Shown here: in pieces, positions 17,949-26,667 of the stretch
Numbering within the stretch: the first letter of the stretch is position 1
How the letters are laid out: each line of letters opens with the position of its first letter
Source: Pararhizobium antarcticum
GTDB taxonomy: Bacteria > Pseudomonadota > Alphaproteobacteria > Rhizobiales > Rhizobiaceae
Assembly: GCF_001885585.1 (NCBI RefSeq)
Contig: NZ_LSRP01000001.1
Coordinates: 1-64,000 of the forward strand
Reading direction: 5' to 3'
DNA: 64,000 nt
Position numbers and translations under genes: made by a program
Notes under the pieces: model-generated
Database searches by the model: none
What the model saw: the letters and a program-made list of their open reading frames with translations, nothing else
What the model was told of the DNA's origin: nothing

Positions 17949-18398
17949 TCAGGCCAGCGCCCTGAGGTCACCTCGCAGCCGCTCGGGACCGTCGCGCCCC
18001 GGAAGCAGTGCATCGACATCCGCATGGGTACTTTTCCAGACGGGTACCGCTTCCGACAGCACTGCATGACCGCGCTCTGTCAGGCGCAGACGTTTCGAAC
18101 GGCGATCCCTCGGGTCACCGAGCAACTCCACCAGGCCGCGCCGCTCCAGCGGCTTCAACGCGGCGGTCAGCGTCGTGCGATCCATGGCAAGCAACGAAGC
18201 CACCGGCCCCATGCCGGGCGGCTCCGGGCGGTTGAGCGACATCAGCAGCGAAAACTGGCCGTTGGTCAGCGAAAAAGGCCGCAGCGCCTCGTCGAACCGA
18301 CGCGCCAGGGCCCGCGCAGCGCGCTGCACATGCAGACACAGGCAGGTATCGCGGACAAGCAGGGTCGTTTCAAAAGGAATCACCACGGGTTTTGACAT
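17949..18398 (-). CDS. MarR-family transcriptional regulator
   Basis: A 149-residue winged-helix regulator: dimerisation helices at both ends, LTNGQFSLLMSLNRPEPPGM as first helices of the domain, SLLAMDRTTLTAALKPLERRGLVE as recognition helix and DPRDRRSKRLRLTERG as the wing. MarR proteins usually repress divergent detoxification or stress genes and release DNA on binding small molecules or on oxidation. There are Cys residues near the N-terminus (RDTCLCLHVQR), which could sense oxidants. A strong palindrome lies directly before its start, in front of the divergent DUF899 operon. Confidence 0.92.
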   Translation of the reverse strand: MSKPVVIPFETTLLVRDTCLCLHVQRAARALARRFDEALRPFSLTNGQFSLLMSLNRPEPPGMGPVASLLAMDRTTLTAALKPLERRGLVELLGDPRDRRSKRLRLTERGHAVLSEAVPVWKSTHADVDALLPGRDGPERLRGDLRALA

Positions 18399-18399
18399 A

Positions 18400-18430
18400 A
18401 CTGAATAATGTTGATATCAACCTATTCAGT
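18400..18430. promoter_or_regulatory. Nested palindrome, probable MarR operator
   Basis: ACTGAATA (18400-18407) and TATTCAGT (18423-18430) are perfect inverted arms around GTTGATATCAAC (18410-18421), itself a perfect 12-bp palindrome. It begins 2 bp before the marR ATG and ends 39 bp before the DUF899 start, so one bound dimer could control both directions. Confidence 0.65.
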
Positions 18431-18469
18431 CAAGCGGAACGAAACGCGATTTCTGAGGAGGAATGAACG

Positions 18470-19201
18470 ATGGCGATGCATGAGATTGTGACGCGCGAGG
18501 AATGGCTGGAGGCGCGCCGTGCGCTGCTGGTGACCGAAAAGGAGGAGACCCGGCTCCGCGACAGGATCCGCGCCGAACGGCTGGCCATGCCGTGGGTCAA
18601 GGTCGACAAGGCCTATCTCTTCGACACACCAACAGGCCGCAAAAACCTGGGCGATCTCTTTGACGGTCGCAGCCAGCTGATGATCTATCATTTCATGTTC
18701 GGACCAGACTGGGACGCGGGCTGCCCCGGCTCCTCCTTCCTGTCGGATCACATCGACGGCACGCTGGTTCACCTCAACAATCACGACGTGACCTATGTCA
18801 GCGTCTCGCGCGCACCGCTCGACAAGATCGAAGCCTACAAGGCAAGGATGGGCTGGAAATTCCCCTGGGTCTCGTCGTTCGAAAGCGACTTCAACAGCGA
18901 CTACCATGTCTCCTTCACCAAGGAGGAACTGGAGAGCGGCACGGTCTTCTACAATTTTCGTGACATGGCCGGCGATCAGGCCAATGACGAGCTGCCCGGC
19001 ATGAGCGCATTCATCCGCGATGAGGCCGGCCATATCTACCACACCTATTCGGATTACGCCCGCGGTGGCGAAGAGGTCCTGACGACGCTGATGATCCTCG
19101 ACCGTGCCCCGAAAGGCCGCAATGAGACGGAAACCCTCAGCTTCGTCAAACGCCACGACGAATATGAGCAGGCGCCCCGGGCGCATGCCTGCTGCGCCTG
19201 A
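18470..19201 (+). CDS. DUF899 family thioredoxin-like protein
   Basis: A 243-residue protein of the DUF899 family: VTREEWLEARRALLVTEKE at the N-terminus, the thioredoxin-fold segment LMIYHFMFGPDWDAGCPGSS with a single Cys, DVTYVSVSRAPLDKIEAYK, and VFYNFRDMA. These proteins are predicted thioredoxin-like oxidoreductases without a CXXC pair; no reaction is established. It ends HACCA. It is first gene of an operon of three with DUF1579 and a two-domain VOC protein, downstream of a MarR-type operator, which suggests an inducible stress or detoxification role. Confidence 0.85.
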   Translation: MAMHEIVTREEWLEARRALLVTEKEETRLRDRIRAERLAMPWVKVDKAYLFDTPTGRKNLGDLFDGRSQLMIYHFMFGPDWDAGCPGSSFLSDHIDGTLVHLNNHDVTYVSVSRAPLDKIEAYKARMGWKFPWVSSFESDFNSDYHVSFTKEELESGTVFYNFRDMAGDQANDELPGMSAFIRDEAGHIYHTYSDYARGGEEVLTTLMILDRAPKGRNETETLSFVKRHDEYEQAPRAHACCA

Positions 19202-19228
19202 CACCATTCGGAATGCCGGGAGGGCAAG

Positions 19229-19696
19229 ATGAACATTGCAATAACCAATGAACACCGATGGCTGCAACAGCTGACAGGGCGGTGGCAGGTGACCTTCGAC
19301 ATGCAGGACCATCCGCTCTGGCAGGAGGATGTGCGATTGCTCGACGGTCTCTGGAGCATTGCCGAGCTTTCCGGCCCGATGCCGGACGGCAATTCCGCGA
19401 CCATGATCATGACGCTTGGATATGATCCTGCGTTGCACCGTTTCGTGGGCTCGACGATCGGCACGATGATGTCCAACCTTTGGGTCTATGATGGCGGGCT
19501 CGATGAAACAGGAACGATCCTGACACTCGATTGCGAGGGGCCGGACATGACCGACGCCGGGCGGACGGCCCGCTATCGGGACATCATCACGATCATCGAC
19601 GCGGATACGCGGCGCTTTTCCTCGCGCATGGAAAACGCCGACGGCAGCTGGAATCCTGTCATGGCATCGCACTACAAGCGCATGGCAGCGACCTGA
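19229..19696 (+). CDS. DUF1579 family protein
   Basis: A 155-residue protein with the DUF1579 pattern: an N-terminal GRWQVTFDM, the conserved GLWSIAELSG, MTLGYDPALHRFVGSTIGTM and a C-terminal YKRM. It is a predicted lipocalin-like beta-barrel of unknown ligand. It lies 27 bp after DUF899 and 41 bp before the VOC gene, so it is part of the same transcription unit. Confidence 0.8.
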   Translation: MNIAITNEHRWLQQLTGRWQVTFDMQDHPLWQEDVRLLDGLWSIAELSGPMPDGNSATMIMTLGYDPALHRFVGSTIGTMMSNLWVYDGGLDETGTILTLDCEGPDMTDAGRTARYRDIITIIDADTRRFSSRMENADGSWNPVMASHYKRMAAT

Positions 19697-19737
19697 CCGG
19701 AGATTGACACTCCCGAAGTGCACAAGGAGGAAAAATT

Positions 19738-20514
19738 GTGAGCAAACCATTCAGCACGTTCGTTTGGCACGAACTGATGACGACAGACCTTACCGCCGCC
19801 ACGAATTTCTACACCGAGGTGGTCGGCTGGCGGGCCGCTGATAGCGGCATGGCCGGTTTCGACTACACGCTGGTCTATACGGGCGAACAGCGCGTCGCTG
19901 GCCTGATGAGCATGCCGGAGGATGCTCCACCCGGAATGCCGCCCTGTTGGGTGGGCTATATCGGCGTCGCGGACATCGACAGGACCGTTGCGGACCTCTT
20001 CGAAAAAGGCGCGGCCATCATCGAGCAGCCGCGCGACATCCCAGGCGTAGGTCGGTTTGCCGTCATCGCCGATCCGCATGGCGCCGTCTTCTCGCTGTTC
20101 AGCACCGATGATGGCGACATGGGGCCGCAACTCCCGCCGGGCAGCAATGGTCAGGTCGGCTGGAACGAGCTGATGGCCGGTGATCTCGATAGCGCATGGA
20201 GCTTCTATTCCTCCGCCTTCGGCTGGACCAGGGACATGGCGGTCGACATGGGCGGCATGGGCCTCTACCAGACCTTCGGTGTCGATGGCGGACCGGCATT
20301 CGGCGGCATGATGACAAAGCCCAAGGACATTCCGGCACCACCCCACTGGGGCTACTACTTCACCGTCGACGCGATCGAAGCCGCCGCCGAGCGCGTCAAG
20401 GCACACGGCGGACAGGTTCTCATGGGGCCGATGGAGGTACCGGGCAGTTCCTGGATCATCAACTGCATCGACCCGCAGGGCGCACATTTCAATCTGGTCT
20501 CGATGAAGCGCTGA
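19738..20514 (+). CDS. Two-domain VOC family protein
   Basis: A 258-residue protein with two glyoxalase-like VOC modules: residues about 5-120 (FVWHELMTTDLTAATNFYTE) and 135-255 (VGWNELMAGDLDSAWSFYSS). The repeat pattern is that of the CFP30B/Rv0577-like group. The start is GTG, chosen because AAGGAGG ends 7 nt before it. Last gene of the DUF899-DUF1579-VOC operon. Ligand unknown. Confidence 0.85.
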   Translation: MSKPFSTFVWHELMTTDLTAATNFYTEVVGWRAADSGMAGFDYTLVYTGEQRVAGLMSMPEDAPPGMPPCWVGYIGVADIDRTVADLFEKGAAIIEQPRDIPGVGRFAVIADPHGAVFSLFSTDDGDMGPQLPPGSNGQVGWNELMAGDLDSAWSFYSSAFGWTRDMAVDMGGMGLYQTFGVDGGPAFGGMMTKPKDIPAPPHWGYYFTVDAIEAAAERVKAHGGQVLMGPMEVPGSSWIINCIDPQGAHFNLVSMKR

Positions 20515-20530
20515 ACTGTCATCCAGAAAA

Positions 20531-20561
20531 GAAAAAGGCGCCATCCAGCACGGGTGGCGCC
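20531..20561. terminator. Hairpin after VOC gene, possible terminator
   Basis: GGCGCCA (20537-20543) and TGGCGCC (20555-20561) form a 7-bp stem. Read on the plus strand the following tract is only TCGGTCGTTTG. On the minus strand it is followed by TTTTTCTTTTC, a better T-tract, though no minus gene lies upstream. Confidence 0.4.
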
Positions 20562-20664
20562 TCGGTCGTTTGCCCCTCGTCGCACCCGAAAATCGACTCG
20601 AAAACCCCGCCAGCAATACCCTCGACATCTTGAAGACGGGACAAATGACGCTAAATCAGACCGG

Positions 20665-22740
20665 ATGCAGAAAAGCGCCCGATACACAGGGCGACACGGG
20701 TCTGCGCTGACACCGTTCAAGATTGAGATTGCCTTGTTTCCCCTGCTTGAAGAACCCGAAGCCGTTCATCAGAAACGGCTGGAAGCCCTTGAGGCTTACG
20801 ATATCCTCGACACCCCGCAGGAACCCGAATTCGACGATATCGTTCTGGTGGCCACAGCCTTGTGCAAGACGCCCGTCGCACTTGTCAGCCTGGTCGAACT
20901 GGGACGGCAATGGTTCAAGGCGCGCATTGGCTTCGAGGCTTGCGAAACGCCGATCGGACAGTCGGTCTGCGCTCACGCCCTGGGCCGGCAGGATACGCTG
21001 ATCATACCAGACCTGACCACCGATCCCAGAACCAGAGACAACACGCTTGTAACGGAGAACCCGCATATCCGTTTCTATGCCGGTGCACCGCTGATAACGC
21101 CCGGCGGCGTCGTTATCGGCACGCTCTGCGTCATCGATACGGAAATTCGGCCTGCCGGTCTTGACGATGCGCAGAGGAAGGCACTGGAGGCGCTGGCCCG
21201 ACAGGTCATCCTTCTGCTGGAAGCGCGCCGCATGTCCCGCCGCAAGGACGAATTGTTTCGCCGTCAGAAGAATATCGCCTCCACGATCCGGACCAGCGCC
21301 ATCAAGACAGTGGCCGCCCAGGAGGCGGGCCGGATCGGGACCTACGAAATCGACATTGCAACCGGCAACGTCAAGGTGTCGGCCGAGGCCTGTCGGATTT
21401 TCGGCCTGCCACACGCGGACAGCTACCCGGCAGCAACGATCGAGGCGATGATCGTGGCCGAGGATCAAGGGCGCCAGTCCAACAGCGAGAGCCGCCGCAC
21501 CGGCGATGCCGAGACCGATGTCGAATACCGCATCGGGACCCCGGATCGGGGGATCCGGTGGATCAGCCGCCATGCGACATTCGAGCGGGATGCAGATGGC
21601 AAGCCGTTGCGGATGCTCGGCACCGTGCAGGACATCACGGCCCAGAAGCGATCGATCGCCCGATCGGCGGCGCTTCTCGATCTGGGCGATCGCCTCCGTG
21701 ACCTCGAGGATATCGAGGCAATGGCCCTGGTTGCCTCGGACCTGATGGCCAAAGCGCTGGACGCCAGCCGCGCCGGGTTCGGGATTGTCGACCTGCCGTC
21801 CGAATCGGTGATGATACAGCCGGAATGGTGCGCACCGGGGGTCGATAGCCTCGTCGGATTGCATCATTTCCGGTCTTACGGAAGCTTTATTGATGACTTG
21901 AAGGAAGGCGCGACCGTCGTCGTGACGGACGTCCTGACAGATGCGCGGACTGCGAAGAACGCCAAGGCGCTGACCGATCTCGGCGTCCGCGTGCTGGTCA
22001 ACCTGCCGATTTTCGATCACGGCAAATTCAGTCTGGTGGTGTTCGTTCACCACAGCACGCCCTACGCCTGGAGCGACGAGGAACTGTCGTTTGTTCGCAG
22101 CGTCGGCAATCGCATCCAGAGCGCCCTGACGCGCCTGCAGGCCGAAACAGACCAGGACCTGCTCAACCAGGAAATCGGGCACCGCCTGAAAAACACCTTT
22201 GCAATGGTCCAGGCAATCGCATCGCAAACCCTACGGCCTGTTGCCGAGCGCGATCACGTCCTGAACTTCGAAAAACGGCTGCAGGCCTTGAGCAGAGCCC
22301 ATGACACGCTTCTCGCACAGAACTGGATGGGCGCTGACGTATCGGCACTGGTTACGGGCAGCATCGAAACCCTGGGTCTTGCGGATCGTTTTGATATTTC
22401 CGGCCCGGTGTTTTCGTTCGGGCCCAGAAGCAGTCTCTCGCTTTCGTTGCTCGTCCATGAGCTAACGACGAACGCGCTGAAATACGGTGCGCTGTCGAAC
22501 CCGACGGGCCGGGTGGCGATCGACTGGTCCATCGAGGGTCAGGGCGACAATGCGACATTTCGTTTTCGCTGGTCGGAGCAAGGTGGTCCTCCGGCACAGC
22601 AACCGCAAACCAAAGGATTCGGCTCTCGGTTGATTAATATGGGTCTTTCCGGAACAGGGGACGTCGTAGCGAGTTACCAACATTCAGGCTACAGGGTCGA
22701 AATGACGGCCATCGTTTTCCAACTCCAGCACGCGAAGTGA
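20665..22740 (+). CDS. GAF-PAS-GAF sensor histidine kinase of the HWE family
   Basis: About 691 residues, no membrane segments, so cytoplasmic. A GAF domain (about 30-190, FDDIVLVATALCKTPVALVSL to VIGTLCVID) is followed by a PAS domain (about 220-330, ending GTVQDITAQKR). A second GAF domain (about 335-485) comes next, then an HWE kinase with phospho-His506 in EIGHRLKNTFAM, the N-box VHELTTNALKYGALS and FRWSEQGGP, the W-x-E that names the family. Some HWE kinases are light- or stress-sensing. The start is uncertain: frame is open to 20554 and no good ribosome site is seen. The response regulator follows after 4 bp. Confidence 0.88.
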   Translation: MQKSARYTGRHGSALTPFKIEIALFPLLEEPEAVHQKRLEALEAYDILDTPQEPEFDDIVLVATALCKTPVALVSLVELGRQWFKARIGFEACETPIGQSVCAHALGRQDTLIIPDLTTDPRTRDNTLVTENPHIRFYAGAPLITPGGVVIGTLCVIDTEIRPAGLDDAQRKALEALARQVILLLEARRMSRRKDELFRRQKNIASTIRTSAIKTVAAQEAGRIGTYEIDIATGNVKVSAEACRIFGLPHADSYPAATIEAMIVAEDQGRQSNSESRRTGDAETDVEYRIGTPDRGIRWISRHATFERDADGKPLRMLGTVQDITAQKRSIARSAALLDLGDRLRDLEDIEAMALVASDLMAKALDASRAGFGIVDLPSESVMIQPEWCAPGVDSLVGLHHFRSYGSFIDDLKEGATVVVTDVLTDARTAKNAKALTDLGVRVLVNLPIFDHGKFSLVVFVHHSTPYAWSDEELSFVRSVGNRIQSALTRLQAETDQDLLNQEIGHRLKNTFAMVQAIASQTLRPVAERDHVLNFEKRLQALSRAHDTLLAQNWMGADVSALVTGSIETLGLADRFDISGPVFSFGPRSSLSLSLLVHELTTNALKYGALSNPTGRVAIDWSIEGQGDNATFRFRWSEQGGPPAQQPQTKGFGSRLINMGLSGTGDVVASYQHSGYRVEMTAIVFQLQHAK

Positions 22741-22744
22741 TTTG

Positions 22745-23125
22745 ATGGCACAGTCCAGACCACTCGGCAAACGGATCGTCCTGATCGTCGAAGATGAGCC
22801 ACTTCTGCGCATGATGGCCGTCGATCTTGTGGAAGATGCAGGCTTTGTGGCTGTCGAGGCGTCGAACGCGGACGAAGCCGTCCGCATCCTGGAGATGCGC
22901 TCGGACATCCGCATCGTCTTTACCGACATCGACATGCCCGGCAGTATCGATGGCATGATGCTGGCAGCGGCCGTGCGCGATCGCTGGCCCCCGATTGAAA
23001 TCATCATCACGTCCGGCCACCGCCGAATGACGGATCTGGATCTGCCCGCACGCAGCGTGTTTTTCGCCAAGCCCTACGACACCGCCAAGGTAACGGCGAC
23101 GCTGCATCAGATGGCAAGTCACTGA
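22745..23125 (+). CDS. Single-domain response regulator
   Basis: A 126-residue receiver domain: acidic residues E16-D17, phospho-acceptor D61 (VFTDIDMPGSIDG), conserved Thr/Ser (IIITSGH) and Lys (FFAKPYD). It has no output domain, so it must act through protein partners or as a phosphate sink. Such stand-alone receivers often accompany HWE kinases. It starts 4 bp after the kinase stop and is surely co-transcribed; it is the likely partner. Confidence 0.92.
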   Translation: MAQSRPLGKRIVLIVEDEPLLRMMAVDLVEDAGFVAVEASNADEAVRILEMRSDIRIVFTDIDMPGSIDGMMLAAAVRDRWPPIEIIITSGHRRMTDLDLPARSVFFAKPYDTAKVTATLHQMASH

Positions 23126-23334
23126 TCGCCACTGCAGCGCTCGCGCCGATATGGATGAAGATCCGAGACGCGACCGGCAACGCTCGTCGGGACACGAACC
23201 TCGGGCGTTTACAGCGACCACGCGCAGGAAATGAATCTTCCCGTGGGGAATTGAGCCTTGCAATCTCTCTTCGCATTGCACAAAGTCATATCAAATGACG
23301 GCATAGACCCGTCGTCGAGGGGATAAAAATCCGC

Positions 23335-26300
23335 ATGTCGATCAAAGCCAGCATCTACCATCTGACGCATTACACCTATGACAAGCCCGTCCGGCTCGGC
23401 CCCCAGATCATCCGCCTGAAGCCAGCCGCGCATTCGAAAACCAAGGTGATCAGCCACTCGCTGAAAGTCTCGCCGGCCAATCACTTCGTGACGCTGCAGC
23501 AGGACCCCTACGGCAACTACCTGTCGCGCTACGTGTTTCCCGATCCAGTCACCGAGTTGAAGATCGAGGTCGATCTCGTCGCCGACATGACGGTCTACAA
23601 CCCGTTCGACTTCTTCATCGAGGAGGAGGCCGAGACCTTCCCCTTCAGCTATCCGGAAGACATTCGCGACGATCTGAAGATCTACATGCAGCCGGAACCC
23701 GTGAGCCCGGCACTGGCCGCCTACATCGCCACGATCGACCGGACGCCGATGCGCACCATCGATTTTATCGTTGGCCTGAACGCCAAGCTGCAGCAGAAGG
23801 TCAATTACGTCATCCGCATGGAACCCGGTGTCCAGACGCCGGAAGAGACGCTGAACCTGGCACTCGGCTCCTGCCGGGATTCGAGCTGGCTGCTGGTGGA
23901 AATCCTGCGCAATCTCGGTCTCGCCGCCCGCTTCGTCTCGGGCTACCTGATCCAGCTTGCACCGGATCTCAAGGCGCTGGACGGCCCGTCCGGCACCGAG
24001 GTCGACTTCACCGACCTGCATGCCTGGTGCGAGGTCTATCTCCCCGGCGCCGGCTGGGTGGGTCTCGATCCGACATCCGGCCTTTTGACCGGCGAAAGCC
24101 ATATTCCGCTGGCGGCAACGCCGCATTACCGCAACGCCGCTCCAATTTCCGGCGGCCTCTATGGCGATGCGAACACGACGTTCGACTTCGCCATGAAAGT
24201 CTCGCGCGTTGCCGAGCACCCGCGCATCACCAAGCCGTTTTCCGAAGAAAGCTGGGATGCGCTGAATGCGCTCGGCGAGCGGGTCGACCAGGTGCTGAAC
24301 GGCGCCGACGTGCGCCTTACGATGGGTGGCGAACCGACCTTCGTCTCGATCGATGATTTCGAATCGGAGGAATGGAACACCGCTGCCGTCGGCCCGACCA
24401 AGCGCGAAAAGGCCGACGAGCTGATCCGCCGCCTGCGCGAGCGCTTTGCCCCCGGTGGCTTCCTGCATTACGGACAGGGCAAGTGGTATCCGGGCGAAAG
24501 CCTGCCGCGCTGGACCTTTTCGCTCTACTGGCGCAAGGACGGAAAGCCGATCTGGCATAATCCGGACCTGATCGCGGCCGAGGGCAAGGACACCAAGGTC
24601 ACTCCCACAGAAGCCGCAGCGCTGATGAACGGCATCGCAACCGAACTCGAGATCGAACCGGAAATGATCATCCCGGCCTTCGAGGATCCGGCCGAATGGA
24701 TCATCAAGGAAGGCAGCCTTCCGGAAAATGTCGATCCGTCAAACTCCAAGCTCGAAAGCCCGGAAGAGCGCGCCCGCATCGCCAAGGTGTTCGAGCGCGG
24801 CCTGACGACGCCGACCGGCTATATCCTGCCTGTCCAGGCCTGGAACTCGAAAGCCAGCGGCCAGAAGTGGATTTCCGAGAAATGGAAGACCCGGCGCGGC
24901 AAGATCTTCCTCATTCCCGGCGACAGCCCGATCGGCTACCGCATGCCGCTCGGCACCCTGCCCTACGTTCCGCCATCGGAGTATCCGTTCATTCACGAAG
25001 CCGATCCGTCGATCCCGCGTGATGACTTGCCGGACTACGGCACGCCGGCCCGCGCCTTGGCCGAGGCGTCCCGCAAGGCCGCAGCCGAAGAGCGCCAGAA
25101 GCGTGTCGAGCAGATACTCGCCGCCGCCAATGCCGATATTCGCGGCGCCGTTCGCACCGCCCTGAGCGTCGAGCCGCGCGATGGTCGTCTCTGTGTGTTC
25201 ATGCCGCCGGTCGAGCGCATCGAGGACTATCTCGAGCTGATCGCCGCGGCTGAAAAAGCAGCCGCCGATCTCGGCCTTCCGATCCACATCGAAGGCTATT
25301 CGCCGCCGCAGGACGAACGCATCAACGTCATGCGCGTCGCGCCCGATCCCGGCGTCATCGAGGTCAATATTCATCCGGCCTCGAACTGGGCAGACTGCGT
25401 GGCGATCACCACCGCCGTCTACGAGGAGGCCCGCCTCACCCGCCTCGGCGCCGACAAGTTCATGATCGACGGTCGCCACACCGGCACCGGCGGCGGCAAC
25501 CACGTGGTCGTCGGCGGCAACAGCCCCAACAACAGCCCGTTCCTGCGCCGCCCGGACCTGCTGAAAAGCCTGATCCTCCACTGGCAGCGCCACCCGTCGC
25601 TCTCCTATCTGTTTTCGGGCATGTTCATCGGCCCGACCAGCCAGGCACCGCGCATCGACGAGGCCCGCCACGATACGCTCTACGAACTCGAAATCGCCAT
25701 GGCGCAGGTGCCGACGCCCGGCATGGGCCAGCAACCCCTGCCGTGGATGGTCGATCGCCTGTTCCGCAATCTGCTGACCGATGCCTCCGGCAATACCCAC
25801 CGGTCGGAAATCTGCATCGACAAGCTGTTTTCGCCTGACGGACCGACGGGTCGGCTGGGCCTCGTCGAGTTCCGCGGCTTCGAAATGCCGCCGAACGCGC
25901 GCATGAGCCTTGCACAGCAGGTCCTCGTGCGGGCGCTGATCGCCCGCTTCTGGCAAAGCCCGGCCGAAGGCAAGCTGGTGCGCTGGGGCACGGCTTTGCA
26001 CGACCGGTTCATGCTGTCGCATTATGTCTGGCAGGATTTCCTCGACGTGCTCGACGACCTGCGCGCCAATGGCTTTGACCTCAGGCCCGAATGGTTTGCG
26101 GCGCAGCTCGAATTCCGCTTCCCGTTCTGCGGCGAAGTCGAGTATCTCGGCTCGAAGCTCGAATTGCGGCAGGCGCTCGAGCCGTGGCACGTGATGGGCG
26201 AAGAAGGCGCGCCGGGTGGGACCGTGCGCTATGTCGACAGCTCGGTTGAGCGCGTGCAGGTCAAGCTCCAGACCGCCAATCCGGAGCGTTACACCGTCGC

Positions 26301-26667
26301 CTGCAACGGCCGCGCCGTGCCCTTGTCGGGGACCGGAATCAGCGGCGTCGCCGTTGCCGGCGTCCGCTACAAGGCCTGGCAACCGTCGTCGGGATTGCAT
26401 CCCAACCTGCCGGTTAACACACCGCTTACATTCGACATTTATGATACATGGTCCAAGCGTTCGATCGGTGGCTGCATCTATCATGTTGCCCACCCGGGCG
26501 GACGCAGCTACGACACGTTTCCGGTCAACGGCAATGAAGCCGAGGCCCGCAGGCTGGCCCGCTTCGAGCCGTGGGGGCACACGGCAGGCAGCTACGCCCT
26601 GCAACCGGAACACCCGTCATTCGATTTTCCGCTGACGCTCGATCTGAGGCGTCCGCCAGGGGTATAA
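23335..26667 (+). CDS. Transglutaminase-like / DUF2126 fusion protein
   Basis: An 1110-residue two-part protein. The N-terminal 290 residues are a bacterial transglutaminase-like N-domain plus a papain-like transglutaminase core with Cys180 ([10 protein letters not shown]), His229 (DLHAWCEVY) and Asp245 (LDPTSG), a complete triad. The remainder is DUF2126, with blocks [43 protein letters not shown] and [13 protein letters not shown]. Family literature on ATP-grasp gene neighbourhoods predicts DUF2126 to be a carboxylate-amine ligase-related domain; this is not proven. First gene of a tight three-gene operon; the next gene begins at the base after its stop. Confidence 0.88.
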   Translation: MSIKASIYHLTHYTYDKPVRLGPQIIRLKPAAHSKTKVISHSLKVSPANHFVTLQQDPYGNYLSRYVFPDPVTELKIEVDLVADMTVYNPFDFFIEEEAETFPFSYPEDIRDDLKIYMQPEPVSPALAAYIATIDRTPMRTIDFIVGLNAKLQQKVNYVIRMEPGVQTPEETLNLALGSCRDSSWLLVEILRNLGLAARFVSGYLIQLAPDLKALDGPSGTEVDFTDLHAWCEVYLPGAGWVGLDPTSGLLTGESHIPLAATPHYRNAAPISGGLYGDANTTFDFAMKVSRVAEHPRITKPFSEESWDALNALGERVDQVLNGADVRLTMGGEPTFVSIDDFESEEWNTAAVGPTKREKADELIRRLRERFAPGGFLHYGQGKWYPGESLPRWTFSLYWRKDGKPIWHNPDLIAAEGKDTKVTPTEAAALMNGIATELEIEPEMIIPAFEDPAEWIIKEGSLPENVDPSNSKLESPEERARIAKVFERGLTTPTGYILPVQAWNSKASGQKWISEKWKTRRGKIFLIPGDSPIGYRMPLGTLPYVPPSEYPFIHEADPSIPRDDLPDYGTPARALAEASRKAAAEERQKRVEQILAAANADIRGAVRTALSVEPRDGRLCVFMPPVERIEDYLELIAAAEKAAADLGLPIHIEGYSPPQDERINVMRVAPDPGVIEVNIHPASNWADCVAITTAVYEEARLTRLGADKFMIDGRHTGTGGGNHVVVGGNSPNNSPFLRRPDLLKSLILHWQRHPSLSYLFSGMFIGPTSQAPRIDEARHDTLYELEIAMAQVPTPGMGQQPLPWMVDRLFRNLLTDASGNTHRSEICIDKLFSPDGPTGRLGLVEFRGFEMPPNARMSLAQQVLVRALIARFWQSPAEGKLVRWGTALHDRFMLSHYVWQDFLDVLDDLRANGFDLRPEWFAAQLEFRFPFCGEVEYLGSKLELRQALEPWHVMGEEGAPGGTVRYVDSSVERVQVKLQTANPERYTVACNGRAVPLSGTGISGVAVAGVRYKAWQPSSGLHPNLPVNTPLTFDIYDTWSKRSIGGCIYHVAHPGGRSYDTFPVNGNEAEARRLARFEPWGHTAGSYALQPEHPSFDFPLTLDLRRPPGV

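Noticed and set aside
24739..26613. Minus-strand frame opposite the DUF2126 gene
   Set aside because: Shadow of a well-supported gene; no ribosome site or motif.
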